Position numbers and translations under genes: made by a program. The notes under the pieces are model-generated. The model did not search any database and was not told the DNA's origin. It saw only the letters and a list, made by a program, of their open reading frames with translations. From Cerina litoralis (lineage in GTDB: Bacteria; Bacteroidota; Bacteroidia; Flavobacteriales; Flavobacteriaceae): DNA of 64,000 bases. Of this stretch, positions 16,764 to 25,988 are shown one piece after another. Where the stretch lies: assembly GCA_022008415.1 (NCBI GenBank), contig JAIRBC010000020.1, positions 1 through 64,000 on the forward strand, given 5' to 3'. The first letter of the stretch is position 1; each line of letters starts with the position of its first letter.

Positions 16764-18752
16764 TTATTCCTGTTTTTGAAGCGACTTAATTTCATCCCTC
16801 AGTTTAGCGGCTTGCATAAAGTCAAGATCTTTGGCCGCCTTTTCCATGGACTTTCTTTTTTCGCGAATCAGTTTTTCTTTCTGACCGGTAGTTAGGTATT
16901 CCAAATCGGGTTCTGCAGCTCGAGCCTCTTCTTTCTCAAAATGGTAGGCCGAGACCGAATTTTTGGTCAACGCGTTATCCAGATTTTTGTTCAGAGCTTT
17001 GGGGACAATGTTGTTTTCCCGGTTGTAGGCCATTTGCTTTTCCCGTCGATAGTTGGTCTCGTCGATAGTCACCTGCATACTCTTGGTGGTCTTGTCGGCG
17101 TACATGATCGCTTTTCCAGAGAGGTGGCGTGCAGCTCTACCGACGGTTTGGGTAAGTGACCTGGCACTCCTTAGAAATCCTTCCTTGTCGGCATCCAAAA
17201 TAGCAACCAAGGATACCTCGGGCAGGTCTAGTCCTTCCCTTAGTAGGTTTACTCCAATTAGTACATCAAATACACCTTTTCTCAGATCTTGCATAATCTC
17301 CACCCGTTCCAAGGTATCGACGTCGCTGTGAATGTATCTACAACGCACGTTGATCCGACTGAGGTACTTTGCCAACTCCTCGGCCATTCGCTTGGTCAGT
17401 GTGGTCACTAAGGTGCGTTCGTCCCGCTCTACCCTAAGCTGAATTTCCTCCACCAAATCGTCGATCTGGTTTAGGCTGGGGCGGATTTCTATTTCAGGAT
17501 CCAAGAGTCCGGTAGGGCGTATCACCTGTTCCACAAAGATTCCTTGGCTCAATTGCAGTTCGTAATCCGCCGGGGTCGCACTCACAAAGATCACCTGGTT
17601 CTGTAGGGCCTCGAACTCCTCAAATTTTAAGGGTCTGTTGTCCATGGCCGCCGGCAGGCGGAAACCGTATTCTACCAGATTTTCCTTTCGGCTCCTGTCC
17701 CCGCCATACATGGCGTGTACTTGCGGAACGGTCACATGGCTTTCATCGACTATCGTCAGATAATCATCTGGAAAATAATCCAGCAAACAGAAAGGACGTG
17801 TTCCCGCTTCACGACCGTCGAGGTATCTGGAATAGTTTTCTATACCCGAGCAATAGCCCAATTCCCGAATCATCTCCAAGTCAAAATTAGTGCGTTCCTC
17901 CAAGCGTTTGGCTTCCAAATGTTTCCCTATTTCCTTAAAGTAAGCTATTTGTTTTACTAAATCGTCCTGAATTTGGTGGATGGCATTTTGCAGTATATCC
18001 GGTGAGGTTACGAACATATTGGCCGGGTAAATATTCAGGGTTTCGTAGTTATCTAGAAGCTTGTTCTTTAAGGGATCGAAAGCTTCTATCTCCTCGATTT
18101 CGTCCCCAAAAAAATGGATGCGGAAGGCGTGATCGGCATAGCTTGGAAACACATCTACCACGTCGCCCTTTACCCTAAAATTTCCGTTCCTAAAATCCAT
18201 CGTTGTCCTGGAATACAAGCCTTGGACCAGTTGATGAAGGAACTTGGTTCGGGAAAGCACTTGGTCTTTTTTTATCGAAATCACATTTTTTTGGAATTCT
18301 ACGGGATTCCCGATACCGTATAGGCAAGAGACCGACGCCACCACCAATACGTCCCTACGGCCCGAAAGTAAGGACGAAGTGGTACTCAAACGGAGTTTTT
18401 CAATGTCCTCGTTAATGGAAAGATCCTTTTCGATATATGTGCCCGAAGTGGGCAAATAGGCTTCCGGCTGATAATAATCGTAATAGGAAACAAAATACTC
18501 CACGGCGTTTTCGGGAAAAAATTGCTTGAATTCCGAATACAACTGGGCAGCCAACGTCTTGTTGTGCGCCAAAACCAAAGTAGGACGCTGTACATTTTCA
18601 ACCACATTGGCCACAGTAAAGGTCTTCCCAGAACCAGTTACCCCCAATAGGGTCTGGAAGCGATCGTTTGTCCGGACGCCTTCCGTCAACTGTTTTATGG
18701 CTTCGGGTTGGTCCCCGGTAGGGTCAAATCCCGATACAACTTTAAATTTCAT
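16764..18752 (-). CDS. uvrB: Excinuclease ABC subunit B
   Basis: 662 residues, full length. UvrB is the damage-verifying helicase-like subunit of nucleotide excision repair and loads UvrC after UvrA delivers it. Walker A is GVTGSGKT at residues 37-44; the beta-hairpin that clamps DNA is in YYDYYQPEAYLPTSGTYIEK; the DEAH-like box is VDESHVT; motif VI is TQTVGRAARH. The C-terminal UVR coiled-coil for UvrC contact is present (KSMEKAAKDLDFMQAAKLRD). It is a single gene here. Confidence 0.98.
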   Translation of the reverse strand: MKFKVVSGFDPTGDQPEAIKQLTEGVRTNDRFQTLLGVTGSGKTFTVANVVENVQRPTLVLAHNKTLAAQLYSEFKQFFPENAVEYFVSYYDYYQPEAYLPTSGTYIEKDLSINEDIEKLRLSTTSSLLSGRRDVLVVASVSCLYGIGNPVEFQKNVISIKKDQVLSRTKFLHQLVQGLYSRTTMDFRNGNFRVKGDVVDVFPSYADHAFRIHFFGDEIEEIEAFDPLKNKLLDNYETLNIYPANMFVTSPDILQNAIHQIQDDLVKQIAYFKEIGKHLEAKRLEERTNFDLEMIRELGYCSGIENYSRYLDGREAGTRPFCLLDYFPDDYLTIVDESHVTVPQVHAMYGGDRSRKENLVEYGFRLPAAMDNRPLKFEEFEALQNQVIFVSATPADYELQLSQGIFVEQVIRPTGLLDPEIEIRPSLNQIDDLVEEIQLRVERDERTLVTTLTKRMAEELAKYLSRINVRCRYIHSDVDTLERVEIMQDLRKGVFDVLIGVNLLREGLDLPEVSLVAILDADKEGFLRSARSLTQTVGRAARHLSGKAIMYADKTTKSMQVTIDETNYRREKQMAYNRENNIVPKALNKNLDNALTKNSVSAYHFEKEEARAAEPDLEYLTTGQKEKLIREKRKSMEKAAKDLDFMQAAKLRDEIKSLQKQE

Positions 18753-18821
18753 CGTATAAATTTACAAAAGTCGATCGGTTTAGGTGAATGGTAAGATTTT
18801 AAATTTAAAGGCCAATTGTGA

Positions 18822-19655
18822 TTACAAATCCCTTTTCTTGAGCAGGGCGTAGGAAAGATAAACGAAAATGACTGTCCAACAGAGTACAATTAGTACTTCG
18901 TACCAATGAACTTGGTAGTTCAATTCCAATTTTTCCCCGATCTCGTTGGCCACGGACTGAACCGCCCCCAGTCGGGAGAGGGGTTCCTTGATGAGGTTCC
19001 CCATTGAGGTTAACGGAAAGAAATTCATGACAGAATTTGTGGTGTCCCCGTCTAGAAACTGCCAGCGCAACATTCCCCTTACAAACAGTTCGAATACCTG
19101 CCAAAGAATCAAAAATCCTAACGCAAAGGCGGAACGCTTGATCAAAACCCCCGCAAAGAGGCAAAAGGAAAAGAATCCGACCAGTTTGATAAAGTAGGCC
19201 AATAGGAAATCAAGATCCGAAAAAATAATGGAGGGTTCGTTATAATCCGAATAAAGGAGTCCCAAAATCAGGGAAACGACGAAGATGAAAAAGGTGGAAA
19301 TAATGGAAAAGGAGATAACCGTTAGAAATTTGGATAAAACGAACTCCTTTTTGGAAAGACCGTCGATAAGGTTTTGCTTAATGGTTTTATTACTGTACTC
19401 GTTCGCCATCATGGATACGATAACTATGGCCAAGAACAATTTAAAAAAACTGGCTACATAGGTGTTAAAGTGCCATATATAGGGAAAATTAAATATCCCT
19501 TGGTCGGCCAAATGAAATTTGATCGGGCCTATATCGAACTTTACGGCCGCTATGAGTGCAATGCAGGTCAACAGTACAAAATAGGAAATAATCAATATTT
19601 TACTGGCCCTGCTGTTCCAAAGTTTTATGAATTCTATTTGTAATAATCGTTTCAT
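18822..19655 (-). CDS. ABC-2 type exporter permease
   Basis: 277 residues with about six membrane segments, starting MKRLLQIEFIKLWNSRASKI, the typical beginning of ABC-2 permeases that pair with a separate ATPase. Hydrophobic stretches are near residues 20-40, 60-85, 110-135, 150-175, 175-200 and 250-270. The gene follows the ATP-binding gene by 73 bases on the same strand, so the two form one exporter in the inner membrane. The substrate is unknown; such pairs often export lipids, peptides or toxic compounds. Confidence 0.88.
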   Translation of the reverse strand: MKRLLQIEFIKLWNSRASKILIISYFVLLTCIALIAAVKFDIGPIKFHLADQGIFNFPYIWHFNTYVASFFKLFLAIVIVSMMANEYSNKTIKQNLIDGLSKKEFVLSKFLTVISFSIISTFFIFVVSLILGLLYSDYNEPSIIFSDLDFLLAYFIKLVGFFSFCLFAGVLIKRSAFALGFLILWQVFELFVRGMLRWQFLDGDTTNSVMNFFPLTSMGNLIKEPLSRLGAVQSVANEIGEKLELNYQVHWYEVLIVLCWTVIFVYLSYALLKKRDL

Positions 19656-19728
19656 AAGTTTGACTTAGACTATAGATTTTATGCGTTAGGCCTCAGATTA
19701 AAATGTGTTCGGCACTTGACAAAGAACC

Positions 19729-20631
19729 TTAAGTTTCTTTGTTTTTCGTCAAGGTTAGGAATTGTTCCTCCAAACTTTCCCTGCGTTTTACCAAATGGGA
19801 AAGTACTATCCCATTTTCAAATAGTGTTTTATTGAGTACCTCGGCATCTATTTCATCCTTAGGAAAGGCGGTAACGAGACCATTTTCTACCTTTACTTGA
19901 CCAAAATCCTCATTTTCTTCCAAGAATTTTAGCAATAATTCTTGATTTTCCGACTTCAATTCAAAGAAGCCATGGCTGGCCAGCATGCCATCGACCCTTC
20001 CCGAATATAGTTTTATGCCCTTCCGGAGAATGACCACATGGCTGCATACCTTTTCCACTTCGTCCAACAAATGCGACGCCAGCAAAATTGTGGTTCCGCT
20101 TGCCGCGATAGTTTTGATAATTTCGCGTATCTGATGTATTCCTTGGGGATCCAATCCGTTGGTGGGCTCGTCAAGAATCAGGATTTCCGGGTCGTTTAAA
20201 AGTGCCGAAGCAATTGCCAAGCGTTGCTTCATGCCCAAAGAATAGTTTCGGAACTTGCTATTTTTTCGATCTAAGAGGTCGACCAGTTTTAGTTTCTCCT
20301 CTATTTTCTCTCCTGAAACCCCCTTTATTTTACAAACCAATTTTAAGTTCTGCACCGCGGTCATATAGGGATAAAAGTTGGGGCGTTCAATGATGGCTCC
20401 TACTTTTTTTAATGCCTGGTGGGTGGAGGTATTCCCATCGAACCAGGAAAATTCCCCTTCGGTCTTGTTTACAACGTTCAAGACAATTCCCAAAGTAGTG
20501 GACTTTCCGCTACCGTTAGGACCCAGAATACCGTAAACATTTCCTTTTTCAATGGTAAACGACAGGTCTTTTACTGCCGTGAGATATCCAAATTTTTTGG
20601 TGAGGTGGTTTACGGTAAGTATCGTTTCCAA
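19729..20631 (-). CDS. ABC transporter ATP-binding protein
   Basis: 300 residues. Walker A is GPNGSGKST starting at residue 37, the signature is SLGMKQRLAIA at 131-141 and Walker B is ILILDEPTNGLD at 150-161, with the switch histidine in LLASHLL. The roughly 80-residue C-terminal extension after the ATPase core is usual for ABC-2 drug/lipid exporter ATPases (the CcmA/NatA type). It energises the permease encoded directly downstream. Cytoplasmic face of the inner membrane. Confidence 0.92.
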   Translation of the reverse strand: METILTVNHLTKKFGYLTAVKDLSFTIEKGNVYGILGPNGSGKSTTLGIVLNVVNKTEGEFSWFDGNTSTHQALKKVGAIIERPNFYPYMTAVQNLKLVCKIKGVSGEKIEEKLKLVDLLDRKNSKFRNYSLGMKQRLAIASALLNDPEILILDEPTNGLDPQGIHQIREIIKTIAASGTTILLASHLLDEVEKVCSHVVILRKGIKLYSGRVDGMLASHGFFELKSENQELLLKFLEENEDFGQVKVENGLVTAFPKDEIDAEVLNKTLFENGIVLSHLVKRRESLEEQFLTLTKNKET

Positions 20632-20749
20632 AATAGAAATGGTTTTAGGGAGGAATGTGCTAACTTGACGAGCAAAGGATCAAATTGTTACAATTTTTTA
20701 TCAAAAACTCCTTAAAAGTAAACCTTCTATTGCGAACTGGCGCATAAAA

Positions 20750-23248
20750 TTACTTCTTACGTACCCTAAATGTGATACGTCTGTTCGTGATTACCGTTCT
20801 AGGGTTGTGAAGTTTGGTTACGGTAGCATCATCGGGTTCCCCATCGTTATTGGGATCGTTGTTAACGGGATTATCAGGGTCATCCGAGGTGTCGTATATA
20901 ATATAACCATTGGGCAGTTCGGCCTGGGCCGTCGCACTGTTTATGACTTGGTAGGCACCAAAATCGACAGCGTTGATAGTGTGTCGAACGGTAAAAACTG
21001 CGGAAGCGGAAGGGGCTAAACTAGCGACGTTCACCGGGGAAATACTGCCCGGATCCGCATTGATGTCGCTAATGCTTATATTGGATAAGGTTGAAACTCC
21101 CGTGTTGGTTACCGTGATTTGATAATTGATAATCTCCCCTAGCGTGTCATAGGCACCGTCAGCCGGGGCAATTGTTTCTTTTGTAACCGTAATCTCGTTG
21201 TTCCCCACATTTATAACTTCGGAAAGGTCGTCCGGGGTTGCATTGCCATCAACCTGATCTTGGGTATGGCTTACCGTATTGGTATAGGAGGAAATGACGG
21301 AATTATATGGCAGTTCGTCCACGGTAGTCTCCAAGATCAAGGTAAATAGATCTCCTGAGTTTATCGTACCGACGATCCAATCGGGATTGGTCCACGTTCC
21401 CGCGTTAGGACTAGCGTTGTTTAAAGTGAGACCGGCAGGAATAATATCCCTTAAGGCAAAATTGGTAACGGGATCCTTCCCCAAACTTTCTACCGTAATC
21501 GTAAAGACGACCGTATCCCCTTCAAGGGCGTTCGTTATGTTTGCTTTTTTTTTGACCACGATATCCGGATCGCAGGAATAAGCTGCAATGGGTTGGGAAT
21601 CATAGGTGCAAGCTCCTTTGGTTACCCTAACAAAATAGTCCCCCGCTTTGCTTGGGGTGTATGATGAAGCGGTAGCGCCAGAGACCAAGGTACCGTTTTC
21701 GAACCACTGATAAGCGTCGTAATTGGCGTCTACTACCTCCATACTAGCCCCTGGGAGGCAACCTCCGCCCACCACTTGTAGGTTTACCTCGGGTACCGTG
21801 TCAAAACCCGAAAAATACCCAGCGATGCCCCTATTGCTGTTAACTCCATAAAAGCCAACCGCGATGGGACCGGTGGAATGGACGCTTACATCACCGGTTA
21901 AACCGTTGATATAAAACGTTTTCCAGTCAGCACTACCGGCCACTGGAATAGACGCGGGTAGGGTGACCGCACCGGACCCATCCAAAACACTGATATTCGC
22001 GTCGGGAGTGGAAGTAGAGGCAATAATAGTAATCCCACCAGTCAATGTGGTGCCCGCCGCATTAGTAATGTCCGGAATGTTGTCCATGGTGTCGGGAAGA
22101 AGACAGTTTAGTGGAGCTACGAAGTTCAATCCAATGGTCTGTACCCCGGAAGATCCTGCCAAATTTTGATAGGCGTAAGCATCCTTGGAGGTGGTGACCA
22201 GCATATTGGCACCTGCAGAACTACTGGAATAATAAGTACTGGGCACCTCAAAATACTCCCCATTATTTATGTTGGCAATAGGTGTTGGAGAGCCGTTTAC
22301 AAAGATATCCGTATTGTTTTGGGTACCGATAATGATCGGGAATTCCGTGACGGTAGTACCGTTTCCCCTAACAAAGACGTATTGCTTACCAATTTTATTT
22401 TGGGGAACCGGTTGGTCGATTCCCGCATCCCTGCTACCGGTAGATTTAGTAGATACCCCATAGTTTAGTCCACCGTTACTAATTGCGATGTTTTTGTCCG
22501 CTGAGATGGTGGCGCCCAGCCAGCCGTCTATATTGGCGGCGGTCTGTCCTGTTTTGGCCTCTAGGACGAAAGACTCTCCCTTGTTAAGAACAATATTAAT
22601 CGTATTCGATGTCAGTCCTCCTGCATTGTTCTTCAACCGAAATTCACAATTGGGATCGTAGCCAAATATGTCTACCGTTGTATTGTCCTCGGTGGCCATG
22701 ATGCCCAGGGAGGTAGATATTTCGTTTGTTGTGGCCCTGTTGGCTACCCCGCCCCATTTAAAAAGTTTTCCCAGTGCCTGTCTCCCCTTACTGGTCAAAG
22801 AGGTGCTTTGAGCGTTGGAACTCCCCCTGTAGTTCACATAAAATTTCTTTCCATTGACAGATTCGAACCGGAGGCCGCTGTTGGTAAGGACAATCCCCGT
22901 ATTGCCTTTGGTAACCATGGTTATATTGTTGTCCCCGTTGGGGAGATTATATTCCACGGGAGTAGTATTGGACAACGAAAGTGTAGCAATTGGGGTCGTA
23001 TTCGTTCCCCGATAAACGTTTACGGTAAAAGCAGTGGTTTCCGGGGTAGCTAGATAAATGGCCTGTTTTTTGACCGAAGCGTTATTCTTGCCCTGTTTTA
23101 AAGGCGGTAGATAATGAAGGTCGCTCAGCTGGGCATTCGCGGAATATCCGATCAAGATCAAGATAGAAACAAGTATCCATGCTAGTTTTGGAGGATTTCT
23201 ATGAATGCGGCTTTCTTTCACTGGGAATTTGAAAAGGTATAAGCACAC
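20750..23248 (-). CDS. Large secreted protein: IgGFc-binding-like and DUF11 repeats
   Basis: 832 residues with a long basic n-region then a hydrophobic signal core (AWILVSILILIGYSANAQ). A GTG at 23221 (VKESRIHRNPPK) is a credible alternative start and gives a tidier signal. The region of about 165-500 (GIMATEDNTTVDIFGY, KGESFVLEA) resembles the IgGFc-binding N-terminal domain found in large bacterial surface proteins. A short Ig-like segment (YDAYQWFENGTLVSGATASSY) follows, then two DUF11-type beta-sandwich repeats (KKANITNALEGDTVVFTITV; ITVTKETIAPADGAYDTLGE). A calcium-like loop DPDNPVNNDPNNDGEPDD precedes the short basic end. No typical T9SS C-terminal domain is visible. Probably surface or secreted; role unknown. 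Confidence 0.8.
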   Translation of the reverse strand: MCLYLFKFPVKESRIHRNPPKLAWILVSILILIGYSANAQLSDLHYLPPLKQGKNNASVKKQAIYLATPETTAFTVNVYRGTNTTPIATLSLSNTTPVEYNLPNGDNNITMVTKGNTGIVLTNSGLRFESVNGKKFYVNYRGSSNAQSTSLTSKGRQALGKLFKWGGVANRATTNEISTSLGIMATEDNTTVDIFGYDPNCEFRLKNNAGGLTSNTINIVLNKGESFVLEAKTGQTAANIDGWLGATISADKNIAISNGGLNYGVSTKSTGSRDAGIDQPVPQNKIGKQYVFVRGNGTTVTEFPIIIGTQNNTDIFVNGSPTPIANINNGEYFEVPSTYYSSSSAGANMLVTTSKDAYAYQNLAGSSGVQTIGLNFVAPLNCLLPDTMDNIPDITNAAGTTLTGGITIIASTSTPDANISVLDGSGAVTLPASIPVAGSADWKTFYINGLTGDVSVHSTGPIAVGFYGVNSNRGIAGYFSGFDTVPEVNLQVVGGGCLPGASMEVVDANYDAYQWFENGTLVSGATASSYTPSKAGDYFVRVTKGACTYDSQPIAAYSCDPDIVVKKKANITNALEGDTVVFTITVESLGKDPVTNFALRDIIPAGLTLNNASPNAGTWTNPDWIVGTINSGDLFTLILETTVDELPYNSVISSYTNTVSHTQDQVDGNATPDDLSEVINVGNNEITVTKETIAPADGAYDTLGEIINYQITVTNTGVSTLSNISISDINADPGSISPVNVASLAPSASAVFTVRHTINAVDFGAYQVINSATAQAELPNGYIIYDTSDDPDNPVNNDPNNDGEPDDATVTKLHNPRTVITNRRITFRVRKK

Positions 23249-23457
23249 AAATTAAGGCAGTTGATTTAAAAACGTGAAATATATGTTGTGAACCTTGTGT
23301 TTATAGTGGTCAATCGATGAAATACACAGACTTAAGCTGGTGGATATACTCTCTATCGTTATGGATAGAATAATTTTTTCCTATGAATCCCAGGTTTGTT
23401 GTATCTTAACTTTTCCAGTTCATTTAAAATGAGTATAATGGGTTGCTAAAGTAAATT

Positions 23458-24552
23458 TTGGATTTTATGTTGGAAGAAAAATTAATTTCCAAAAAGAAGC
23501 CGGCCTATCCGGTTAGTAAACGGTTGGATACCTATTTGGAACACTATAGCCGAAAGAGTGAAATTCCCGTATTTTATGAGGACTTGCTAAGGTTTTCAGG
23601 TTCGGTCGTGGTTTACGACTCCCACGATGAGGACACGCTTTGGATCAGGGTATTCTATTCCGATTCGGACCGGGCAGAAATCGATCTAAGCCTTAAAAAG
23701 GTCTATTCCATACTACATTCCGATGGTAGCGATAGTATCATTGCCTACCTGAACGTGGATGCGGTGGATTATTGCACCTTTGGTAATTCCAAGCCCTTTC
23801 GGATCAAGATCAGAAATATCCTCAATGACAACTTTACCTATTTCTATGTAAAGAAAACGGATGCTTCACGGGTTTATGGCCTAGAGCTAGAGCATATGCT
23901 GTCTCCTTACAACCTTAATTTTTTGGTCTATAAGGATACGTTGATCGAGGAACATATTGCCGGTATTCCTGGCGATATATTCATCAAGGAATTTTTACCC
24001 AAATGTACGGAGTCCGAAAAATCCCAGTTGGCCAAGGAATTTGTGAAATTTAACGAGCGTTGTATGATACGTCTTTTGGGCGATATGCGGTCCTACAACT
24101 ACGTAATTGTTCCAACCCATGATTTTGACCACGTGGTTTATAAAATTAGGGCTATCGACTTTGATCAACAATCCTATGAGGGCAAGCTAAACGTTTATCG
24201 CCCCCAATTTTTTAAGGAAAATTTTAAGATGGTCGAACTTGTCCGGAACAAGTTACAGCGCTATTCGGTAGACCAGTACAAAGTGGAAGAGCGCTCCATC
24301 GTGGCAAAACGCATACTTAGCTACGGGGATCGTATCGCGGAACTGGTAGATATTTGTAGGGCTGACCATGTTTCGATTCGAGAAAATGTCGCATTGCTCA
24401 AAATGCAGATCTATGATCTTACCTTGGATCTCAATTTTAAGAAATGCAAGACCATGGGAGAAATATTGACCTTGGCTTTAGATTTTGTTAAAAGGAATTA
24501 TGAGAACATAAGCATGAAACAGATTATTGAAAACAAGATAAAAATTCAGTAA
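23458..24552 (+). CDS. Conserved hypothetical protein, 364 residues
   Basis: Cytoplasmic by composition, no signal or membrane segment. The N-terminal half is rich in charged beta-like stretches (DEDTLWIRVFYSDSDRAEID). The second half has segments vaguely like a kinase-type fold: VKFNERCMIRLLGDMRSYNY and then YKIRAIDFDQQSYEGKLNVY, where an Asp-Phe-Asp could be a metal ligand, followed by a helical end. I do not recognise a named family and do not assign a function. The start may be the first Met or the Met at residue 4. It is convergent with the next gene (45 bases between stops). Confidence 0.7.
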   Translation: MDFMLEEKLISKKKPAYPVSKRLDTYLEHYSRKSEIPVFYEDLLRFSGSVVVYDSHDEDTLWIRVFYSDSDRAEIDLSLKKVYSILHSDGSDSIIAYLNVDAVDYCTFGNSKPFRIKIRNILNDNFTYFYVKKTDASRVYGLELEHMLSPYNLNFLVYKDTLIEEHIAGIPGDIFIKEFLPKCTESEKSQLAKEFVKFNERCMIRLLGDMRSYNYVIVPTHDFDHVVYKIRAIDFDQQSYEGKLNVYRPQFFKENFKMVELVRNKLQRYSVDQYKVEERSIVAKRILSYGDRIAELVDICRADHVSIRENVALLKMQIYDLTLDLNFKKCKTMGEILTLALDFVKRNYENISMKQIIENKIKIQ

Positions 24553-24597
24553 AATGGTCTCCACATTCTAGTTGTCTTTCTGTCAACCGCTCACTGT

Positions 24598-25041
24598 TTA
24601 AATTACCCTAATGTTAGCCTTTAGCCCTTCCGTGATCCCTATAATATTGGTCACGGTTTCATTGAGGTAATGGGTAACTAGGTCATGGGGTATACGGATG
24701 GTCGTAAATCCGTTTTTAAAGGAGTGCATTGTTTCCTCCAAATGTGTGATAGCCCGGTTGTGGGTAATCATTTGGTATTCCGTATCTATTTCTATGTTGA
24801 GCTTAACTCTTGAAATGGCAATATCGACCGATTTTTTTCCGTCCCACCATTCCAAGGTGGGATTGGCCCCAGCCTTTTTAAGGCCATAGTACAACTGAAT
24901 GGCCTGAATAGGGGTGCCGTATTTTCTTATTAGTTTATCAATAAGGGTCTTGTGCCGGGCACATAGCTCTACACCTAAAGTATCCATAGCATTTTTATGG
25001 TCCACGTAGGTGAGGTTCTTTTTACATTCTAAACATGTCAT
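24598..25041 (-). CDS. Putative PD-(D/E)XK nuclease-like protein with zinc-finger start
   Basis: 147 residues. The N-terminus has CLECKKNL and, 21 residues on, CARHKTL: a C-x2-C ... C-x2-H set that could bind zinc. The core WWDGKKSVDIAISRVKLNIEID fits a Vsr/DUF559-like strand pair in which the Asp of VDIAI and the E-x-D of NIEID are in the position of nuclease active-site acids. FTTIRIPHDLV then matches the following core strand. The fold call is by pattern only. No methylase or restriction partner lies nearby, so a restriction role is not implied. Cytoplasmic; possibly a DNA-repair or housekeeping nuclease. Confidence 0.6.
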   Translation of the reverse strand: MTCLECKKNLTYVDHKNAMDTLGVELCARHKTLIDKLIRKYGTPIQAIQLYYGLKKAGANPTLEWWDGKKSVDIAISRVKLNIEIDTEYQMITHNRAITHLEETMHSFKNGFTTIRIPHDLVTHYLNETVTNIIGITEGLKANIRVI

Positions 25042-25123
25042 TTAAGTAGGTTGGTTTTGATCTGGGATATTAATAACCGTTACTTTTTACTATTATTATA
25101 CGAGCTCGTTGTTTGGTGCCCAT

Positions 25124-25159
25124 TTTTTAGACGAAATGCAAATTTTTAGACAAAATGCA
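25124..25159. repeat. Tandem 19-bp direct repeat upstream of pxpA
   Basis: TTTTTAGACGAAATGCA (25124-25140) recurs as TTTTTAGACAAAATGCA (25143-25159), one mismatch, 19 bases apart. This is nearly two helical turns, so both would face the same side of DNA, as in a regulator-binding site. It lies about 90-120 bases before pxpA and after the start of the divergent gene at 25041. Confidence 0.55.
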
Positions 25160-25244
25160 TAGTGAGGGTAAGAAGATTCGTATAGTTTGTAATTATAAGT
25201 GGGAATAATTATAATTGCAATGAATCGGATGGGTTGTTATTAAA

Positions 25245-25988
25245 ATGGAAGCGTACCAAATAGATATAAACTGCGATGTTGGGGAAGGAGCGCCCCACGA
25301 GAATCTATTGTACCCACATATCTCTTCTTGTAGTATAGCCTGTGGCGGTCATACAGGAACCATGGATTCTATAAAGACCGCTGTTGCCCTTGCCGTAGAA
25401 CACGGCGTAAAGATCGGGGCACATCCTTCCTATCCGGATCCAAGGAATTTTGGAAGGGCGAGTGTTTCTTTGTCGGATGCCGCATTTAAAGAGAGCCTAC
25501 GGAGCCAAATGGAACGCCTAAATGATACGCTTTGTATTGAAGGAGTACCGATGCACCATATTAAACCACATGGAGCTTTATACAATGATTTGGCCAAGGA
25601 CCTAAATTTTTCAAGGTTATTTCTCGATGTGATTCGGGAGTATTTATCAAACTGTTTCCTTTACGCACCCTATGGTTCTATTCTTAATGCGGAGGCCGTA
25701 AGTCAGGGTTTCCGAGTACGCAGCGAAGCGTTTGCCGACCGCAATTACAACAAGGATCTTTCTTTGGTGTCCCGTATGTATCCAGATGCACTGATTCAGG
25801 AGCCTAAAGCGGTGCTGGCACATTTGGTTTCAATGGTCAAAAACCACAAAGTAAGGACACTCCGGGACGAAGCGGTAGAGATTGTCGCAGATACCTATTG
25901 TATCCATGGCGATTCGGTTAATTCATTACAAATATTGACGTATCTTTCGACGGAATTACCCAAACAAAATATTTTTATACGATCGTGA
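25245..25988 (+). CDS. pxpA: 5-oxoprolinase subunit A
   Basis: 247 residues of the LamB/YcsF family. PxpA with PxpB and PxpC hydrolyses 5-oxoproline (pyroglutamate) to glutamate using ATP, removing a spontaneous damage product of glutamine and glutamate, in the cytoplasm. Family motifs are IDINCDVGEGAPHENLL, SCSIACGGHTGTMDS, GAHPSYPDPRNFGR and IKPHGALYNDLAKD, with the C-terminal CIHGDS motif. It starts a three-gene operon; its stop overlaps the start of pxpB by four bases. Confidence 0.95.
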   Translation: MEAYQIDINCDVGEGAPHENLLYPHISSCSIACGGHTGTMDSIKTAVALAVEHGVKIGAHPSYPDPRNFGRASVSLSDAAFKESLRSQMERLNDTLCIEGVPMHHIKPHGALYNDLAKDLNFSRLFLDVIREYLSNCFLYAPYGSILNAEAVSQGFRVRSEAFADRNYNKDLSLVSRMYPDALIQEPKAVLAHLVSMVKNHKVRTLRDEAVEIVADTYCIHGDSVNSLQILTYLSTELPKQNIFIRS

